64,000 nucleotides of DNA from Pseudaquidulcibacter saccharophilus (GCF_019455445.1 NZ_JAHWUS010000001.1:558001-622000), one strand, 5' to 3'. Shown: positions 8,460 to 19,152, counted from the first letter of the stretch. Translations and numbers: made by a program. The notes: generated by a model not told the origin, from the letters alone.

Positions 8460-9425
8460 ATGAAAATTCTTGTAACCGGTGCGGCGGGTTTTATTGGTTC
8501 TTATGTTTCCCATTCATTGCTTGGCATGGGGCATGAGGTGACGGGTATTGATAATTTAAATGATTATTATGACCCGGCTTTAAAGGTTTCTCGCCTCGAT
8601 AGTTTGCGCCCGCTTCAGGGTTTTGAATTTATCGAAATGGATCTGAATGAGATTAATTCCCGCAAGCCCGAACTTGGCGAATTTGAGATAATCATTCACC
8701 TTGCGGCACAAGCAGGCGTAAGATATTCCATTCAAAACCCATTTGCTTATGCTGATTCCAACCTTTCTGGGCATTTGCAGGTTTTGGAATTTGCGCGTGG
8801 TCATGCCCGCTCCCCGTTGGTGATTTATGCATCATCATCATCGGTTTACGGCAATAATTCTACCCCGCCATACAAAGAAACTGAATTTGTGAACAAGCCG
8901 GTTTCGCTTTATGCCGCCACCAAAATCGCGGGTGAGGCAATGTCTTATTCATATGCAAGTCTTTATGGCTTGCGGCAAATCGGCTTGCGGTTTTTTACCG
9001 TCTATGGCCCGTGGGGGCGCCCCGATATGGCGTATTGGGGCTTTAGTGATGCGATATTATCTGGCAAGCCAATAAAGGTTTTCAACAACGGCAAACTTCG
9101 CCGTGATTTTACCTATATTGACGATATTGTTGATGGCATAACCCGCATTGCAACACGCGGTGCGCATTTCGAAAATGTGCCGCACAAGGTCTATAATATC
9201 GGCAATAACAAGCCCGTCGAATTAATGACATTCATTGAAACCTTGGAAAGCGCATTGGGTAAAAAGGCAATCAAGGAATTTTTACCAATGCAAAAAGGCG
9301 ATGTTTTTGAGACCTGTGCTGATATTGCGGCGATTTCCGATGATTACGGCTTTAAACCGACCACAGACATCAAGACAGGCCTGCAAAATTTCGCCGATTG
9401 GTTCTTGGGCTGGCGTGAACTATAA
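8460..9425 (+). CDS. NAD-dependent epimerase, UDP-glucuronate 4-epimerase-like
   Basis: A 321-residue extended-SDR protein. It shows the NAD loop GAAGFIGSYV (7-16), YASSSSVYG (catalytic Ser/Thr region) and YAATK (about 151-155, catalytic Tyr and Lys intact). The segments NLNDYYDPALK, RFFTVYGPWGRPDMA and RDFTYIDDIVDGI are typical of the UDP-glucuronate/UDP-galacturonate 4-epimerase branch used in surface polysaccharide synthesis. The exact sugar cannot be read from sequence. It starts 55 bp after the rpoH repeat and stands alone, with no glycosyltransferase neighbours. Confidence 0.87.
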   Translation: MKILVTGAAGFIGSYVSHSLLGMGHEVTGIDNLNDYYDPALKVSRLDSLRPLQGFEFIEMDLNEINSRKPELGEFEIIIHLAAQAGVRYSIQNPFAYADSNLSGHLQVLEFARGHARSPLVIYASSSSVYGNNSTPPYKETEFVNKPVSLYAATKIAGEAMSYSYASLYGLRQIGLRFFTVYGPWGRPDMAYWGFSDAILSGKPIKVFNNGKLRRDFTYIDDIVDGITRIATRGAHFENVPHKVYNIGNNKPVELMTFIETLESALGKKAIKEFLPMQKGDVFETCADIAAISDDYGFKPTTDIKTGLQNFADWFLGWREL

Positions 9426-9526
9426 TTCGTGCTTGTGTAAAAACTTGCATGCCTATTTAAAATAGTGTTGCGGTAAGGTGATTGCTGTGGCATCCATTGG
9501 TTGTATAACCAGTATGGAGGCGTGGC

Positions 9527-10168
9527 GTGGATTTTATTTTTCTTCCTTTTATTACAATGATGGTTCTTAATCCTGCGCCTGAAGCAAAGGTAACAGTTAA
9601 TCAGGCTTCGAATCCTAAAGCTAATTCAATTAGTATTAAGCAGGATCTTAGCGAGCAGGAGAAAATGATTAGTGTTTACCGTAATGGTGAAGTAGTGGAT
9701 TTTACAAAATCTGCGGGTCTTAACGCAAAAGAAATGGCTATGGTTGAAGAAGTGGCCGATGATGCAGTTGCTGCTTCACTTGGTTTGAAAAATCAGCACG
9801 ATAAAGCATATTATAATAAATATGGTGACGCCTTAGCCGCGCTAACATTCTCAAGCAATGAAAAATTTCTTGATGGCGATTTAATTTCATTTAGATTATT
9901 CAATTGCGCTGATCCAAAAATAGAGGTTAGCAATATGGAAGGGCTTCCTTCTTTGGGTGGCGATTTTAAAATTCCGACAAAGGCAAATGGTGCATCAAAA
10001 GCCCTAGTTTCAGTGTTATATGAAGTTAAAAATACCAAGAACGATAATGGGCTATGTTGGCAGGCAAGTGTGAAACGCGATCTTGTTACAATTGGCAAGC
10101 TTAAAGAGCCTGTAAAATTTGACCCAAAAAAAGAGATGACGGAATTGGTTCTTTTACCAGTAAAATAA
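9527..10168 (+). CDS. protein of unknown function
   Basis: A 213-residue protein I do not recognise. The GTG start at 9527 is supported by TGGAGG ending about seven bases upstream; the next ATGs are ten codons further in. The first 20 residues are hydrophobic (FIFLPFITMMVLN) and then turn polar, so it may be exported, though the N-terminus lacks a basic n-region. The rest is a mixed alpha/beta sequence with two cysteines (about 126 and 178) that could pair outside the cytoplasm. It lies between the epimerase and purL on the same strand. Confidence 0.6.
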   Translation: MDFIFLPFITMMVLNPAPEAKVTVNQASNPKANSISIKQDLSEQEKMISVYRNGEVVDFTKSAGLNAKEMAMVEEVADDAVAASLGLKNQHDKAYYNKYGDALAALTFSSNEKFLDGDLISFRLFNCADPKIEVSNMEGLPSLGGDFKIPTKANGASKALVSVLYEVKNTKNDNGLCWQASVKRDLVTIGKLKEPVKFDPKKEMTELVLLPVK

Positions 10169-10238
10169 TTCTGCGTTTATTTAATAAATTTCACGGCGAT
10201 ATGCTGACATTATTTCATAAATCCGCTATGGGCTGATT

Positions 10239-12440
10239 ATGACAAATAACACCGAAATCACCCCCGAAATTATCGCTGAACACGGCATCAAGCCGGATGA
10301 GTATCAAATCATCCTCGACCGTCTTGGTCGTGCGCCGAATTTATTGGAACTTGGCATTTTCTCTGTCATGTGGTCGGAGCATTGTTCCTATAAATCATCA
10401 CGCCGCCATTTGTCGAAATTTCCGGTTTCTGGACCATTGGTTATTCAGGGCCCTGGTGAGAATGCGGGTGTTATTGATATTGGTGATAATCAGGCCGCGA
10501 TTTTCAAAATGGAATCGCATAACCACCCATCATTCATTGAACCATACCAGGGTGCGGCAACCGGTGTTGGCGGCATCATGCGCGATGTGTTTACAATGGG
10601 TGCGCGCCCTGTGGCGCTTGCCAATGCTTTGCGCTTTGGCGAAATGGAAAACCAGCACACAAAACGCCTTTTGAATGGCGTGGTTGCGGGTATTGGCGGT
10701 TATGGCAATTGTGTTGGGGTGCCAACTGTTTGCGGTGAAACCAATTTCCACGCATCTTATAACGGCAATATCCTTGTGAATGCGATGTGCGTTGGTTTAG
10801 CCGAGCAAGACAAGATTTTCTATTCACGCGGTGCCAAAGTTGGTTCGCCAATCGTTTATTTTGGTTCAAAAACTGGTCGTGATGGTATTCATGGTGCAAC
10901 TATGGCATCGGCTGAATTTGATGTGGATTCGGATGAAAAGCGCCCAACTGTTCAGGTTGGTGACCCGTTCATGGAAAAATTGCTTATTGAGGCCACCCTT
11001 GAATTGATGCAAACCGATTGTATTGAGGCAATTCAGGATATGGGTGCTGCGGGCCTTACCTCTAGTTCTGTTGAAATGGCGGGCAAAGAAGGCCTTGGCA
11101 TTGTTTTGAAAATGAATGATGTTCCGGTTCGCGAAACCCATATGACGCCATATGAAATGATGCTTTCCGAATCACAAGAACGTATGCTTGCCATCATTAA
11201 ACCAGGGCAAGAACATATTGCCGAAGCAATCATGCAAAAATGGGATTTGGATTATGCGGTTATTGGCTATACCACCGATACCGGACGCATGGTTCTTGAG
11301 TTTGATGGTGAGGTTGTTTGCGACATTCCTGTTGGCCCATTGTCATCAGATGCACCAAACTATGATCGCCCTTGGGTTAAGCCCGAAGTTGAAAAACCAG
11401 TAACTGCGCGTGAAATCGGCGAATTGGGCGATTTGGGTGATGCGCTTTTAAAAATCCTTGCAAGCCCTGATATTTGTTCAAAACGTTGGATTTGGGAACA
11501 ATATGACCGTCACGTTATGGCGGATACTTTGGCGGATTCTTCGCATGCTTCTGATGCTGCGCTTGTTCGCGTTCATGGCACAGACAAGGCATTGGCAATT
11601 ACATGTGATTGCACCCCGCTTTATGTCAAAAACGACCCTTATGAAGGCGGTAAACAGGTTGTTGCCGAAAGCTATCGCAACATTATCGCAACTGGTGCAA
11701 CCCCGATTGCAATTACCGATAATCTTAACTTTGGCTCACCAGAGCGCCCTGAAATCATGGGGCAGATTGTTATGGCAATCGAAGGCATGGCAGAAGCGTG
11801 TAAGGTTTTGGAATATCCGGTGGTTTCGGGCAACGTATCACTTTACAATGAGACAATGGGCACACCAATTTTGCCAACCCCTGTGGTCGGCGGTGTAGGC
11901 CTGATTAAAAATTATAATGATGCCATTGGGTATGGCGGCATTAATGAGGGTGACACCATTATCCTTATTGGCAATACCACTGATAATATGGGTGCGACCA
12001 CTGCCATGAAAGTATTGGTTGGTCGTGAAGATGGTGCGCCGCCAAAAGTTGATTTGGTTTTGGAAAAACAGACTGGCGAAACCATTCTTGAGCTAAATGA
12101 AAAAGGTTTAATCGAAGCATGTCACGATTTGTCAAATGGTGGCTTGGCACTTGGCCTTGCGAAAATGACAATGGGCTCTGATATTGGTATTGTTGGTCAG
12201 GTGCAGGAAGATATTCCACTTAATGCCGCATTGTTTGCCGAAGATCAGGCGCGCTTCTTAATTGCCGTTGCCCCTGAAAATGAAGGTGCGGTGAACCAAA
12301 TCCTATTTGATAAAGGACTTGCGTCACGCAAAATTGGGGTTGCCGCCGGCAATAGTCTTGAAATTGCTAAGGCATTCAAAATTCATAAAGACGATTTATG
12401 GAAAGCGTTTGAAGGCACATTAAAGGAATTTGTTGCTTAA
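10239..12440 (+). CDS. purL: phosphoribosylformylglycinamidine synthase, large subunit
   Basis: A 733-residue small-type PurL, the synthetase subunit that works with PurQ and PurS to convert FGAR to FGAM in purine synthesis. Recognisable segments are [17 protein letters not shown] (N-terminal active site), [20 protein letters not shown] (nucleotide site), [16 protein letters not shown], and the second-half duplicate SGNVSLYNE / [10 protein letters not shown]. Length fits the PurS-dependent class, and purS is present at 46151 in this window. purQ is not seen. A strong terminator follows. Confidence 0.96.
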   Translation: MTNNTEITPEIIAEHGIKPDEYQIILDRLGRAPNLLELGIFSVMWSEHCSYKSSRRHLSKFPVSGPLVIQGPGENAGVIDIGDNQAAIFKMESHNHPSFIEPYQGAATGVGGIMRDVFTMGARPVALANALRFGEMENQHTKRLLNGVVAGIGGYGNCVGVPTVCGETNFHASYNGNILVNAMCVGLAEQDKIFYSRGAKVGSPIVYFGSKTGRDGIHGATMASAEFDVDSDEKRPTVQVGDPFMEKLLIEATLELMQTDCIEAIQDMGAAGLTSSSVEMAGKEGLGIVLKMNDVPVRETHMTPYEMMLSESQERMLAIIKPGQEHIAEAIMQKWDLDYAVIGYTTDTGRMVLEFDGEVVCDIPVGPLSSDAPNYDRPWVKPEVEKPVTAREIGELGDLGDALLKILASPDICSKRWIWEQYDRHVMADTLADSSHASDAALVRVHGTDKALAITCDCTPLYVKNDPYEGGKQVVAESYRNIIATGATPIAITDNLNFGSPERPEIMGQIVMAIEGMAEACKVLEYPVVSGNVSLYNETMGTPILPTPVVGGVGLIKNYNDAIGYGGINEGDTIILIGNTTDNMGATTAMKVLVGREDGAPPKVDLVLEKQTGETILELNEKGLIEACHDLSNGGLALGLAKMTMGSDIGIVGQVQEDIPLNAALFAEDQARFLIAVAPENEGAVNQILFDKGLASRKIGVAAGNSLEIAKAFKIHKDDLWKAFEGTLKEFVA

Positions 12441-12443
12441 CAA

Positions 12444-12476
12444 AAAAAGCCCCCGAAAATATCGGGGGCTTTTTTA
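12444..12476. terminator. bidirectional terminator between purL and clpP-like gene
   Basis: Nine-base arms AGCCCCCGA (12448-12456) and TCGGGGGCT (12462-12470), loop AAATA, flanked by an A-run on the left and a T-run on the right, so it can serve both convergent genes. Confidence 0.92.
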
Positions 12477-12493
12477 ATTTAATGCTGTTTAGA

Positions 12494-13081
12494 TTATTTG
12501 ATTTCGTCTTTTGTTGAAACAATTTTTCCAACGAAATTATAATCGATTGCTTCTTGCGCGCTCATCCAATAGTCGCGGTCTGTATCGGCAACAATTCTTT
12601 CATAGGGTTGTCCGGTTGCTGCCGCGAAAATACGGTTTAGGCGTTCACGCATACGAATGATTTCGCGTGCCTGAATTTCCACATCAGATGCCATACCACC
12701 AACGCCGCCGCGTGGTTCATGCAAAAGGAAGCGGGTGTTTGGGGTGCAGAAACGGCGTTCAACCGGTGCCGCAGCAAAAATTAATGCGCCCGCAGATGCC
12801 GCCCAACCAGTTGCAAGAATATTCACAGGGGCAGATACGAATTTAATCATATCGTGAATCATATCACCGCTTTCAACGTGACCACCAGGTGAAGACAAAA
12901 TAAGCAAAATTGGATCAGATGAAATTGCCGAAAGCGCAATCAAACGCTCGGTAACGCGGCGTGCCTGCGTATCATCAATTGCGCCCGTTAAAAGAATGGT
13001 ACGGGAATCGAGTAATGCCTTTTCAAGCAAAGCAAGCGATGATTCCGGTGCTTTTGGGGTTTCTTCTTCATCAAGACGCAT
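12494..13081 (-). CDS. clpP: ClpP-family serine protease subunit
   Basis: A 195-residue ClpP-type peptidase. The triad is visible: Ser in GWAASAGALIF, His in FLLHEPRGG and Asp in DTDRDYWMSAQEA, each in the expected context. It would form a tetradecameric chamber for ATP-dependent proteolysis with ClpX or ClpA. No clpX or lon lies beside it, and the wording differs from the canonical GMAASMG / HQPLGG motifs. It is therefore more likely a ClpP paralog than the main tig-clpP-clpX copy. That distinction is inference. Confidence 0.87.
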   Translation of the reverse strand: MRLDEEETPKAPESSLALLEKALLDSRTILLTGAIDDTQARRVTERLIALSAISSDPILLILSSPGGHVESGDMIHDMIKFVSAPVNILATGWAASAGALIFAAAPVERRFCTPNTRFLLHEPRGGVGGMASDVEIQAREIIRMRERLNRIFAAATGQPYERIVADTDRDYWMSAQEAIDYNFVGKIVSTKDEIK

Positions 13082-13345
13082 AAAAATTCTCCGAAAAACT
13101 CAAATATCTCTTTATTTAAGCCTTAAAGCTGTTGTTACAAGGTGTTCATACACGCCAATTCTTAACAAATGCAAATTTCACCTGCAAATTATGTGGATAA
13201 AGTTCTGTCACCAAGTGCGCAAAAATATTTATAAAATTTAAAACAGCGTTTAAAAGACAAAAAAATTTATTGGAAAAGGTCTGCAAATCTAAAAAGATTG
13301 CAATAAAGACTTGCTGAAACCTATTTTCCCGCTTAGTGAGGTTGC

Positions 13346-14314
13346 ATGGTAAATACTGCAAATTTTCTGGATTTTGAAAAGCCACTTGTTGAGCTTGAAA
13401 AGAAAATCGATGAATTGACGGCTGCTGCGGCTGCTGGAACCGGCGCGAATGTGCGCGATGAAATCTCCAAACTTCGGGCGAAATCTAATAAAGCGCTCGC
13501 AGATTTATATGCCAACCTTGACCCTTGGAAAAAAACCAAGGTTGCCCGCCATCCTGATCGCCCGCATTATGTTGATTATGTGCGTTCTTTGGTAAAAGAT
13601 TTTGTGCCGCTTGCGGGTGACAGAAATTTTGCCGACGATGAGGCAATTATGGGCGGTCTTGGCCGCTTTAAAGGTCGCAATTGTGTGATTATCGGCCATG
13701 AAAAAGGCAAAACCACTGACGAACGCCTAAAGCATAATTTTGGCATGGCGCGCCCCGAAGGTTATCGTAAGGCCATCCGCCTTATGGATATGGCGGAAAA
13801 ATTTGGTCTTCCTGTAATTTCATTGGTTGATACCGCTGGTGCTTATCCCGGTCTTGATGCCGAAGAGCGCGGACAAGCTGAGGCAATTGCACGTTCAACT
13901 GAACGCTGTCTAACCCTTGGTGTGCCAATGGTTGCGGTTATTACCGGTGAAGGTGGTTCTGGTGGTGCGGTGGCGATTGCGTCTGCAAACTCTGTGCTAA
14001 TGCTTGAAAACTCTATTTATTCGGTAATTTCACCCGAAGGTGCGGCATCAATCCTTTATCGTAGCAATGATAAAGCCAAAGATGCGGCAATTGGTATGAA
14101 AATCACTGCCCAAGATTTAAAAGGCCTTGGCGTTATTGATGAAATTATCCCTGAGCCATTGGGCGGCGCACATCGCCATTCTGATGCGGTTATTAAATCA
14201 GTTGGTGAAGCGGTTGATAAGGCATTAAAAGCTTTTGATGGAATGGATGCGGCGGCAATTAAGGCACATCGCCGTGAGCGATTCCTTAAAATCGGGCGTA
14301 GCTTACAGGCGTAA
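13346..14314 (+). CDS. accA: acetyl-CoA carboxylase carboxyltransferase alpha subunit
   Basis: A 322-residue AccA. It has the N-terminal coiled segment ([12 protein letters not shown]...[12 protein letters not shown]), the [21 protein letters not shown] block, and the crotonase-fold carboxyltransferase core with [23 protein letters not shown] and [14 protein letters not shown]. With AccD it transfers carboxyl from carboxybiotin to acetyl-CoA to make malonyl-CoA for fatty acid synthesis. It is divergent from the clpP-like gene with a 264-bp AT-rich gap containing no recognised element, and is followed by a terminator. Confidence 0.96.
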   Translation: MVNTANFLDFEKPLVELEKKIDELTAAAAAGTGANVRDEISKLRAKSNKALADLYANLDPWKKTKVARHPDRPHYVDYVRSLVKDFVPLAGDRNFADDEAIMGGLGRFKGRNCVIIGHEKGKTTDERLKHNFGMARPEGYRKAIRLMDMAEKFGLPVISLVDTAGAYPGLDAEERGQAEAIARSTERCLTLGVPMVAVITGEGGSGGAVAIASANSVLMLENSIYSVISPEGAASILYRSNDKAKDAAIGMKITAQDLKGLGVIDEIIPEPLGGAHRHSDAVIKSVGEAVDKALKAFDGMDAAAIKAHRRERFLKIGRSLQA

Positions 14315-14340
14315 GAAATTCAAATCGTTACCTATATAAA

Positions 14341-14366
14341 AAGCCCTGCAATGCAGGGCTTTTTTA
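14341..14366 (+). terminator. accA terminator
   Basis: Arms AGCCCTGCA and TGCAGGGCT (14342-14360) followed directly by a T-run. Confidence 0.9.
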
Positions 14367-14386
14367 TTATGATTTTGAAAATAAAG

Positions 14387-14501
14387 ATGCCGCAACAAGT
14401 GCGGCATGACAAAATTCTTAATTCTTAATTCTTAATTCTTAATCGCTTCGCCCCCTCCGATTTGCTTTGCAAATCACCTCCCCCGCTTAGGGCAGGGGAG
14501 G
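14387..14501. repeat. cluster of REP-like intergenic palindromes
   Basis: Three hairpins follow one another: ATGCCGCA/TGCGGCAT (14387-14407, loop ACAAG), GATTTGC/GCAAATC (14459-14475, loop TTT) and CCTCCCC/GGGGAGG (14477-14501). The first resembles the ATGCCGGA...TCCGGCAT type of intergenic palindrome seen across alphaproteobacteria. The last recurs in diverged form at 19274-19296. The cluster lies between the accA terminator and the end of the DUF885 gene. Confidence 0.75.
14413..14440. repeat. heptanucleotide microsatellite, four copies
   Basis: AATTCTT repeated four times without interruption, followed by AAT. Intergenic, inside the palindrome cluster. Copy number could vary between strains. 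Confidence 0.95.
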
Positions 14502-14509
14502 AGATGGTT

Positions 14510-16264
14510 TTACCCCAACAAACTTGCCTTTGCATATTTCATTGGTGGTGAGCCAAATGCCAAAATACCATCATGGTATTTTTTAAGGTCGAAGTTTTTA
14601 CCCATTTTCTTTTCATAAGCGGCGCGGGCGTCCAAATGCTCCATGAAGCCGACAAAATAGGTTGATAATTGGGTGTATGATAATTGTGCGCGCCGCCATT
14701 TGCCACGTGCCTCACTTTCTTCTTGGAAGGCGGTTTCGGTCAGAAGTTTCATCATTTCATCCTCTGTCATGCCCTCGCAATGGATTTTTTGATCAATAAG
14801 CGCGTTGGTGATGGTACGAAGTTGCACTTTTAACTGCACCAGTTTGTAAAGCGGGTCGTCGGCCTTAAAGCCCTGTTCAACCATCATGTTTTCGGCATAA
14901 ACCGCCCAACCTTCTACAAATGAACCACTTGAAAGAATGGCGCGCAAAATTGATGGATAAGTATTGGCGTGGAAAATTTGCACATAATGCCCGGGCATTG
15001 CCTCATGCACGGCAATATCTTGAATACCGCGCAAACTATATTCTTTTAGGAATGAATCCGCTTGTTCTTTGCTCCAATCATCGGGAATTGGTGAAACCGC
15101 ATAGAATGTTGGAAGGTTTTTGTCCAAAGGCCCGGGGCTGTCACAATATGCCACCGCATAGCCACGTTGGAACTCTGGCATTAAAATTACCTTCACGGGT
15201 CCATCAGGTAGGGTGATAAGGTCTTTCTCAATCACGAATTTACGCGCAACCTCGGTCATTGCGGTTGCAGTTTCAACTAGTGCGTTGCGCTCTGGCCGTG
15301 CTTCGGCTGCTTTGTTTATTGCGTTTTGAATTACTTTTTGAATTGTGTCTTCATCGGGTGTGGCAGGGATTGCACCCTCATAATAATTTTTTGCAATTTC
15401 AAACATTTGACCGCGCACGTATTTAATCCGATCAAGCGCTTTTTGTTTTATGTCTTCACGGGTTAAGTTTGATTGCAATACAAATTTAAGCTGTTTGTCA
15501 AAAACCTTTGCTCCAACCCTAAAATCACCCTTTGCAACGGGGACAAGGGTTTCATCAATCCATTTTTGGTGGGCATCAACTTCTTGATTATATTTGGCAA
15601 TGATCGCCTTTAATTCTTCTTGTTCAGATGGCGCAAGGTTTTTTAATTCAGGAATAATCATTTCATCAATGATTGATTTTAAACCTTTGTTTTGTGCGGA
15701 ATAGGTTATTGCATAAGGGGTTGGAACTTTCGCGGGTTTAATATTTGCGCGAACGGCGGCAAATAATGCGGGGGATTTTTTCATTCTTTCGCCGGCGGCA
15801 AGTAGGCGAAGGCGAATTGGCGCAAAATCACGCGCCATCAGGTTATAAATCGCGCTTCCAATCACGTTTTGGTAATAAAGTGGGTTCCATTCCCATTCTT
15901 TAAGGGTTTCAATATTCCAAATTTGTGATTTCAAAGAATTGACCAATAAATTATAATCAATTGCCACTGGTTTCGATAATGCCTTGCGGTTTATTTTCTC
16001 AAGCTTGGCAAGGAAGGTCTTTGCCTTTTGTGCGCTGCCTTGAATTGCTTGAATACCAAGGTCATCAACCATTTCATCATAATCATGTTTGCCAATTTGG
16101 GTCGCAGAAACGGGGGAGGATTTCAACATATCCTCAAGCCAATCCTTGGCAGTTTCGCCGAATAAATTATCAATTACATTGTCACTTTCTGCGGCATTGG
16201 CAAATAGTGGCAATGCCAGAATTGAACCAAGACCAAAATTTAATGCGCGGCGTGAAATTATCAT
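14510..16264 (-). CDS. DUF885 family exported protein, putative metallopeptidase
   Basis: A 584-residue DUF885 protein. The zinc-type motif HEAMPGHYVQ (HExxPGH) and the downstream EGWAVYAENMMVEQGF helix with its glutamate are present, as in the M32/DUF885-like clan of probable carboxypeptidases. The N-terminus (SRRALNFGLGSILALPLFANA, in part) has twin arginines, a hydrophobic stretch and an ANA|AE cleavage site near residue 24, so export through Tat or Sec is likely. Substrate unknown. The REP-like cluster follows directly at its 3' end. Confidence 0.85.
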   Translation of the reverse strand: MIISRRALNFGLGSILALPLFANAAESDNVIDNLFGETAKDWLEDMLKSSPVSATQIGKHDYDEMVDDLGIQAIQGSAQKAKTFLAKLEKINRKALSKPVAIDYNLLVNSLKSQIWNIETLKEWEWNPLYYQNVIGSAIYNLMARDFAPIRLRLLAAGERMKKSPALFAAVRANIKPAKVPTPYAITYSAQNKGLKSIIDEMIIPELKNLAPSEQEELKAIIAKYNQEVDAHQKWIDETLVPVAKGDFRVGAKVFDKQLKFVLQSNLTREDIKQKALDRIKYVRGQMFEIAKNYYEGAIPATPDEDTIQKVIQNAINKAAEARPERNALVETATAMTEVARKFVIEKDLITLPDGPVKVILMPEFQRGYAVAYCDSPGPLDKNLPTFYAVSPIPDDWSKEQADSFLKEYSLRGIQDIAVHEAMPGHYVQIFHANTYPSILRAILSSGSFVEGWAVYAENMMVEQGFKADDPLYKLVQLKVQLRTITNALIDQKIHCEGMTEDEMMKLLTETAFQEESEARGKWRRAQLSYTQLSTYFVGFMEHLDARAAYEKKMGKNFDLKKYHDGILAFGSPPMKYAKASLLG

Positions 16265-16442
16265 TTGGAAACCTCTTTTATATTTCCCTTTGAAGCTGTT
16301 AATATTATCATATGGCTTTCAAGGGGCGGCTTGTTGTAATTGCAGATTATCGCAAAAACCTTTCCTGACAATAGCTTAAAATCATATTTGCGTTTATTCA
16401 AAAAAACTTCTAAACAGACCTCGCAAATTAAAGAGAAATCAA

Positions 16443-17471
16443 ATGTCTGAAGAACAAGAAAAACCAAAACGCCCGCAACGTATTTTTTCCGGTGTGCAAC
16501 CAACTGCAAACATTCACCTTGGTAATTATCTGGGCGCGATTAAGCGTTTCGTGCCTTTACAATATGAAATGGAATCAATTTTCTGTGTGGTTGATATGCA
16601 CGCGATTACCGTGCCACAAGATCCAAAAAAACTTGTGCTACAAACCCGCGAAGTGGCGGCGGCGTATTTGGCGGCGGGTATTGACCCTGAAAAAAGTATC
16701 GTATTTGTCCAATCAAATGTTTCTGCCCATGCCGAACTTGCATGGATTTTAAATTGCGTGGCGCGTATGGGTTGGATGGAACGCATGACCCAATTTAAAG
16801 ACAAGGCGGGCGAAAATTCAGAACGCGTGTCATTGGGTTTATTTGCGTATCCTGCGCTTATGGCGGCGGATATTTTGGCATATCATGCGACCCATGTTCC
16901 AGTTGGCGAAGATCAAAAACAGCATTTGGAATTGGCGCGCGACGTTGCGGCAAAATTCAATAATGATTTTAAAGCAAAGGGCTTTTTCCCGCTTCCTGAA
17001 CCATTGATTGGTAAAGAGGCGGCACGCGTAATGAACCTTCAAGATGGTTCAAAGAAAATGTCAAAATCGGACCCTGCGGAACTTTCACGCATCAATCTTA
17101 CCGATGATGCCGATACAATTTCCAAGAAATTCAAAAAGGCGCGCACCGACCAATTCCCAATGCCTGAAACAATGGATGAATTAAAAGCCCGCCCTGAGGT
17201 TGACAATTTGGTGGGGATTTATGCCGCCCTTGCAGAGACTACAAAAGAGGCTGTGGTGGCCGAATTTGCGGGCGCTGGCTTTGGATTGTTCAAACCAAAA
17301 CTTGCGGATTTGGCGGTGGAAAAACTTGCACCTGTAAACGCCAAAATGCGCGATTATATGGATAACCATGACCATATCGACAAAATCCTTAGAGAAGGTG
17401 CGGAGCGTGCAAATGCAATCGCCGCTCCAATCTTGAAAAAGACTAAGGAATTAGTTGGTTTCTTTAGCTAA
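16443..17471 (+). CDS. trpS: tryptophanyl-tRNA synthetase
   Basis: A 342-residue class Ic synthetase. The HIGH-type motif appears as [12 protein letters not shown] (about 18-29) and the KMSKS loop as KKMSKSDP (near 202). The [16 protein letters not shown] and [15 protein letters not shown] segments are characteristic of TrpRS. It charges tRNA-Trp. Length fits the bacterial enzyme. Monocistronic by spacing; the next gene starts 70 bp on. Confidence 0.96.
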   Translation: MSEEQEKPKRPQRIFSGVQPTANIHLGNYLGAIKRFVPLQYEMESIFCVVDMHAITVPQDPKKLVLQTREVAAAYLAAGIDPEKSIVFVQSNVSAHAELAWILNCVARMGWMERMTQFKDKAGENSERVSLGLFAYPALMAADILAYHATHVPVGEDQKQHLELARDVAAKFNNDFKAKGFFPLPEPLIGKEAARVMNLQDGSKKMSKSDPAELSRINLTDDADTISKKFKKARTDQFPMPETMDELKARPEVDNLVGIYAALAETTKEAVVAEFAGAGFGLFKPKLADLAVEKLAPVNAKMRDYMDNHDHIDKILREGAERANAIAAPILKKTKELVGFFS

Positions 17472-17541
17472 TTTTTATTTTTTCTTCACAATCTTGCCCT
17501 AAATTCCCGATATCTTTAGTCAACAATAAAGGAGACTAAAG

Positions 17542-18291
17542 ATGTCACAAGATTTTGAAGGCAAAGTTGCAATTGTAACCGGTGGTGGCTCGGGCATTGG
17601 GGCGGCGGTTGTTCGCGAATTACATTCGCGCGGTGCAAAGATTGTCATTGGTGATTACAAGATCGAAGGCGCAAACCATATTGCTGCCGAACTTGGTGAC
17701 AAAGTCAAAGTTTTCAAAGTTGATGTTTCGGATGCCGCACAAGTTAAGGCAATGGTTGATTTTGCCGTTAAAGAATTTGGACACCTTAATTTAGCGGTTA
17801 ATAACGCCGGTATCGGTGGTGAAGCAAACCCCATTGCAGACCTAAGTGTGGATGGTTGGTTACAAGTTATCAATACTAATTTGAATGGCGTATTTTACGG
17901 AACCAAATACGAAATTGCCGAAATGTTAAAACATGGCGGTGGTGCGATTGTTAATATGGCGTCGATTTTAGGTTCGGTTGGTTTTGCCAATTCTGCGGCA
18001 TATGTTGCCGCAAAACATGGCGTTGTAGGTTTAACCAAAAATGCGGCACTTGAATATTCGCACAAGGGCGTGCGTATTAATGCGATTGGGCCAGGGTTCA
18101 TTAAAACCCCACTTCTTGACGGCATTGGCAATGATGAGGTTTTGAACGCTGCACTTGTGCCACTTCATCCAATCGGCAGATTGGGGACACCTGAAGAAGT
18201 ATCGGCACTTGTGTGTTTCTTACTATCTGATGCCGCAAGTTTCATCACAGGTTCTTATCACCTCGTGGATGGGGCATATACAGCAAAATAA
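17542..18291 (+). CDS. SDR family oxidoreductase
   Basis: A 249-residue classical short-chain dehydrogenase/reductase. The cofactor loop TGGGSGIG, the NNAGIGG motif, catalytic Ser in NMASILGSVG and YVAAK (Tyr about 154, Lys about 158) are intact, and the C-terminus has the usual CFLLSDAASFITGSYHLVDGA. Asp after the second strand (VIGDYK) suggests preference for NAD(H). Substrate cannot be inferred. GGAG precedes the ATG, and a terminator follows at 18301. Confidence 0.92.
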   Translation: MSQDFEGKVAIVTGGGSGIGAAVVRELHSRGAKIVIGDYKIEGANHIAAELGDKVKVFKVDVSDAAQVKAMVDFAVKEFGHLNLAVNNAGIGGEANPIADLSVDGWLQVINTNLNGVFYGTKYEIAEMLKHGGGAIVNMASILGSVGFANSAAYVAAKHGVVGLTKNAALEYSHKGVRINAIGPGFIKTPLLDGIGNDEVLNAALVPLHPIGRLGTPEEVSALVCFLLSDAASFITGSYHLVDGAYTAK

Positions 18292-18300
18292 TCTCCACTT

Positions 18301-18335
18301 AACCCCGCCATTAATTAATATGACGGGGTTTTCAT
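18301..18335 (+). terminator. terminator after SDR gene
   Basis: Arms AACCCCG (18301-18307) and CGGGGTT (18324-18330) with an AT-rich 16-base loop, then TTTCATTTT. Confidence 0.7.
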
Positions 18336-18405
18336 TTTGAACCAATGTCTTTGCGATTGGCTTCTAGCCTTGCAGTGGAAAATTCTTTTAGGATAAATAT
18401 TAGGT

Positions 18406-19152
18406 ATGATAATGAGAAACAATATAAAACTATTTTCGACCAGTATCTTGGCAATTGCGACCGTTTTCTTAATTCCGGTTTGTGCTAATGCGCAGCAGAA
18501 TAATGCTCCCAAGGCAATTGATGCACCAATGAGCGCCTTTACATTGGCGCCATTGCCATATGCTTATGACGCGCTTGAACCCGCTATTGATACACAAACT
18601 ATGACAATTCACCATGATAAACACCACCAAGCCTATGTTGATAATCTTAATAAGGCAATTGCTGCCAATCCTGCGCTTGGTGGGCAAAGCCTTGATCAAT
18701 TAATTGTCAAAGCAGGAACTTTACCGCCAGCAGTTCGCAATAATGCGGGCGGTCATTGGAACCATACTTTTTTCTGGGACAGTATGGCACCAGTCGCAAA
18801 ATCTGGCACACCTTCACCGGCGCTGAATGCGGCAATTATCAGCAGCTTTGGAAGTATGGATAACTTTAAAGCAGAATTTAAAAAAGCTGGACTTGGTCGT
18901 TTCGGTTCTGGTTGGGTTTGGTTGATTGTCGGCGCTGATGGCAAACTTGCAATTACTTCGACCCCAAATCAGGATAACCCATTGATGGACATTGCCGAGG
19001 TAAAAGGCACACCTCTGCTTGGCAATGATATGTGGGAACATGCCTATTATCTGAAATATCAAAACAAACGTGGTGATTATATTGATGCTTGGTGGCAAGT
19101 GGTAAATTGGGACGCCGTTTCAAAACGTTATGCGAGCGTAACGAAAAAATAA
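18406..19152 (+). CDS. exported superoxide dismutase, Mn/Fe family (Mn-type signature)
   Basis: A 248-residue SOD with a signal peptide: basic start, hydrophobic core and AxA-type cleavage (VCANA|QQNN) near residue 29. The mature enzyme is therefore periplasmic or secreted. Metal ligands are in place: His in [12 protein letters not shown], His in [10 protein letters not shown], and Asp and His in [21 protein letters not shown] and [10 protein letters not shown] favour the Mn or cambialistic form over Fe. The start could equally be ATG 18412, which sits better behind AGG 18402-18404. It dismutates superoxide. Confidence 0.92.
   Translation: MIMRNNIKLFSTSILAIATVFLIPVCANAQQNNAPKAIDAPMSAFTLAPLPYAYDALEPAIDTQTMTIHHDKHHQAYVDNLNKAIAANPALGGQSLDQLIVKAGTLPPAVRNNAGGHWNHTFFWDSMAPVAKSGTPSPALNAAIISSFGSMDNFKAEFKKAGLGRFGSGWVWLIVGADGKLAITSTPNQDNPLMDIAEVKGTPLLGNDMWEHAYYLKYQNKRGDYIDAWWQVVNWDAVSKRYASVTKK

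Noticed and set aside
14413-14440. Possible CRISPR-like array
   Set aside because: The repeats are seven bases, directly adjacent, without spacers. It is a microsatellite.
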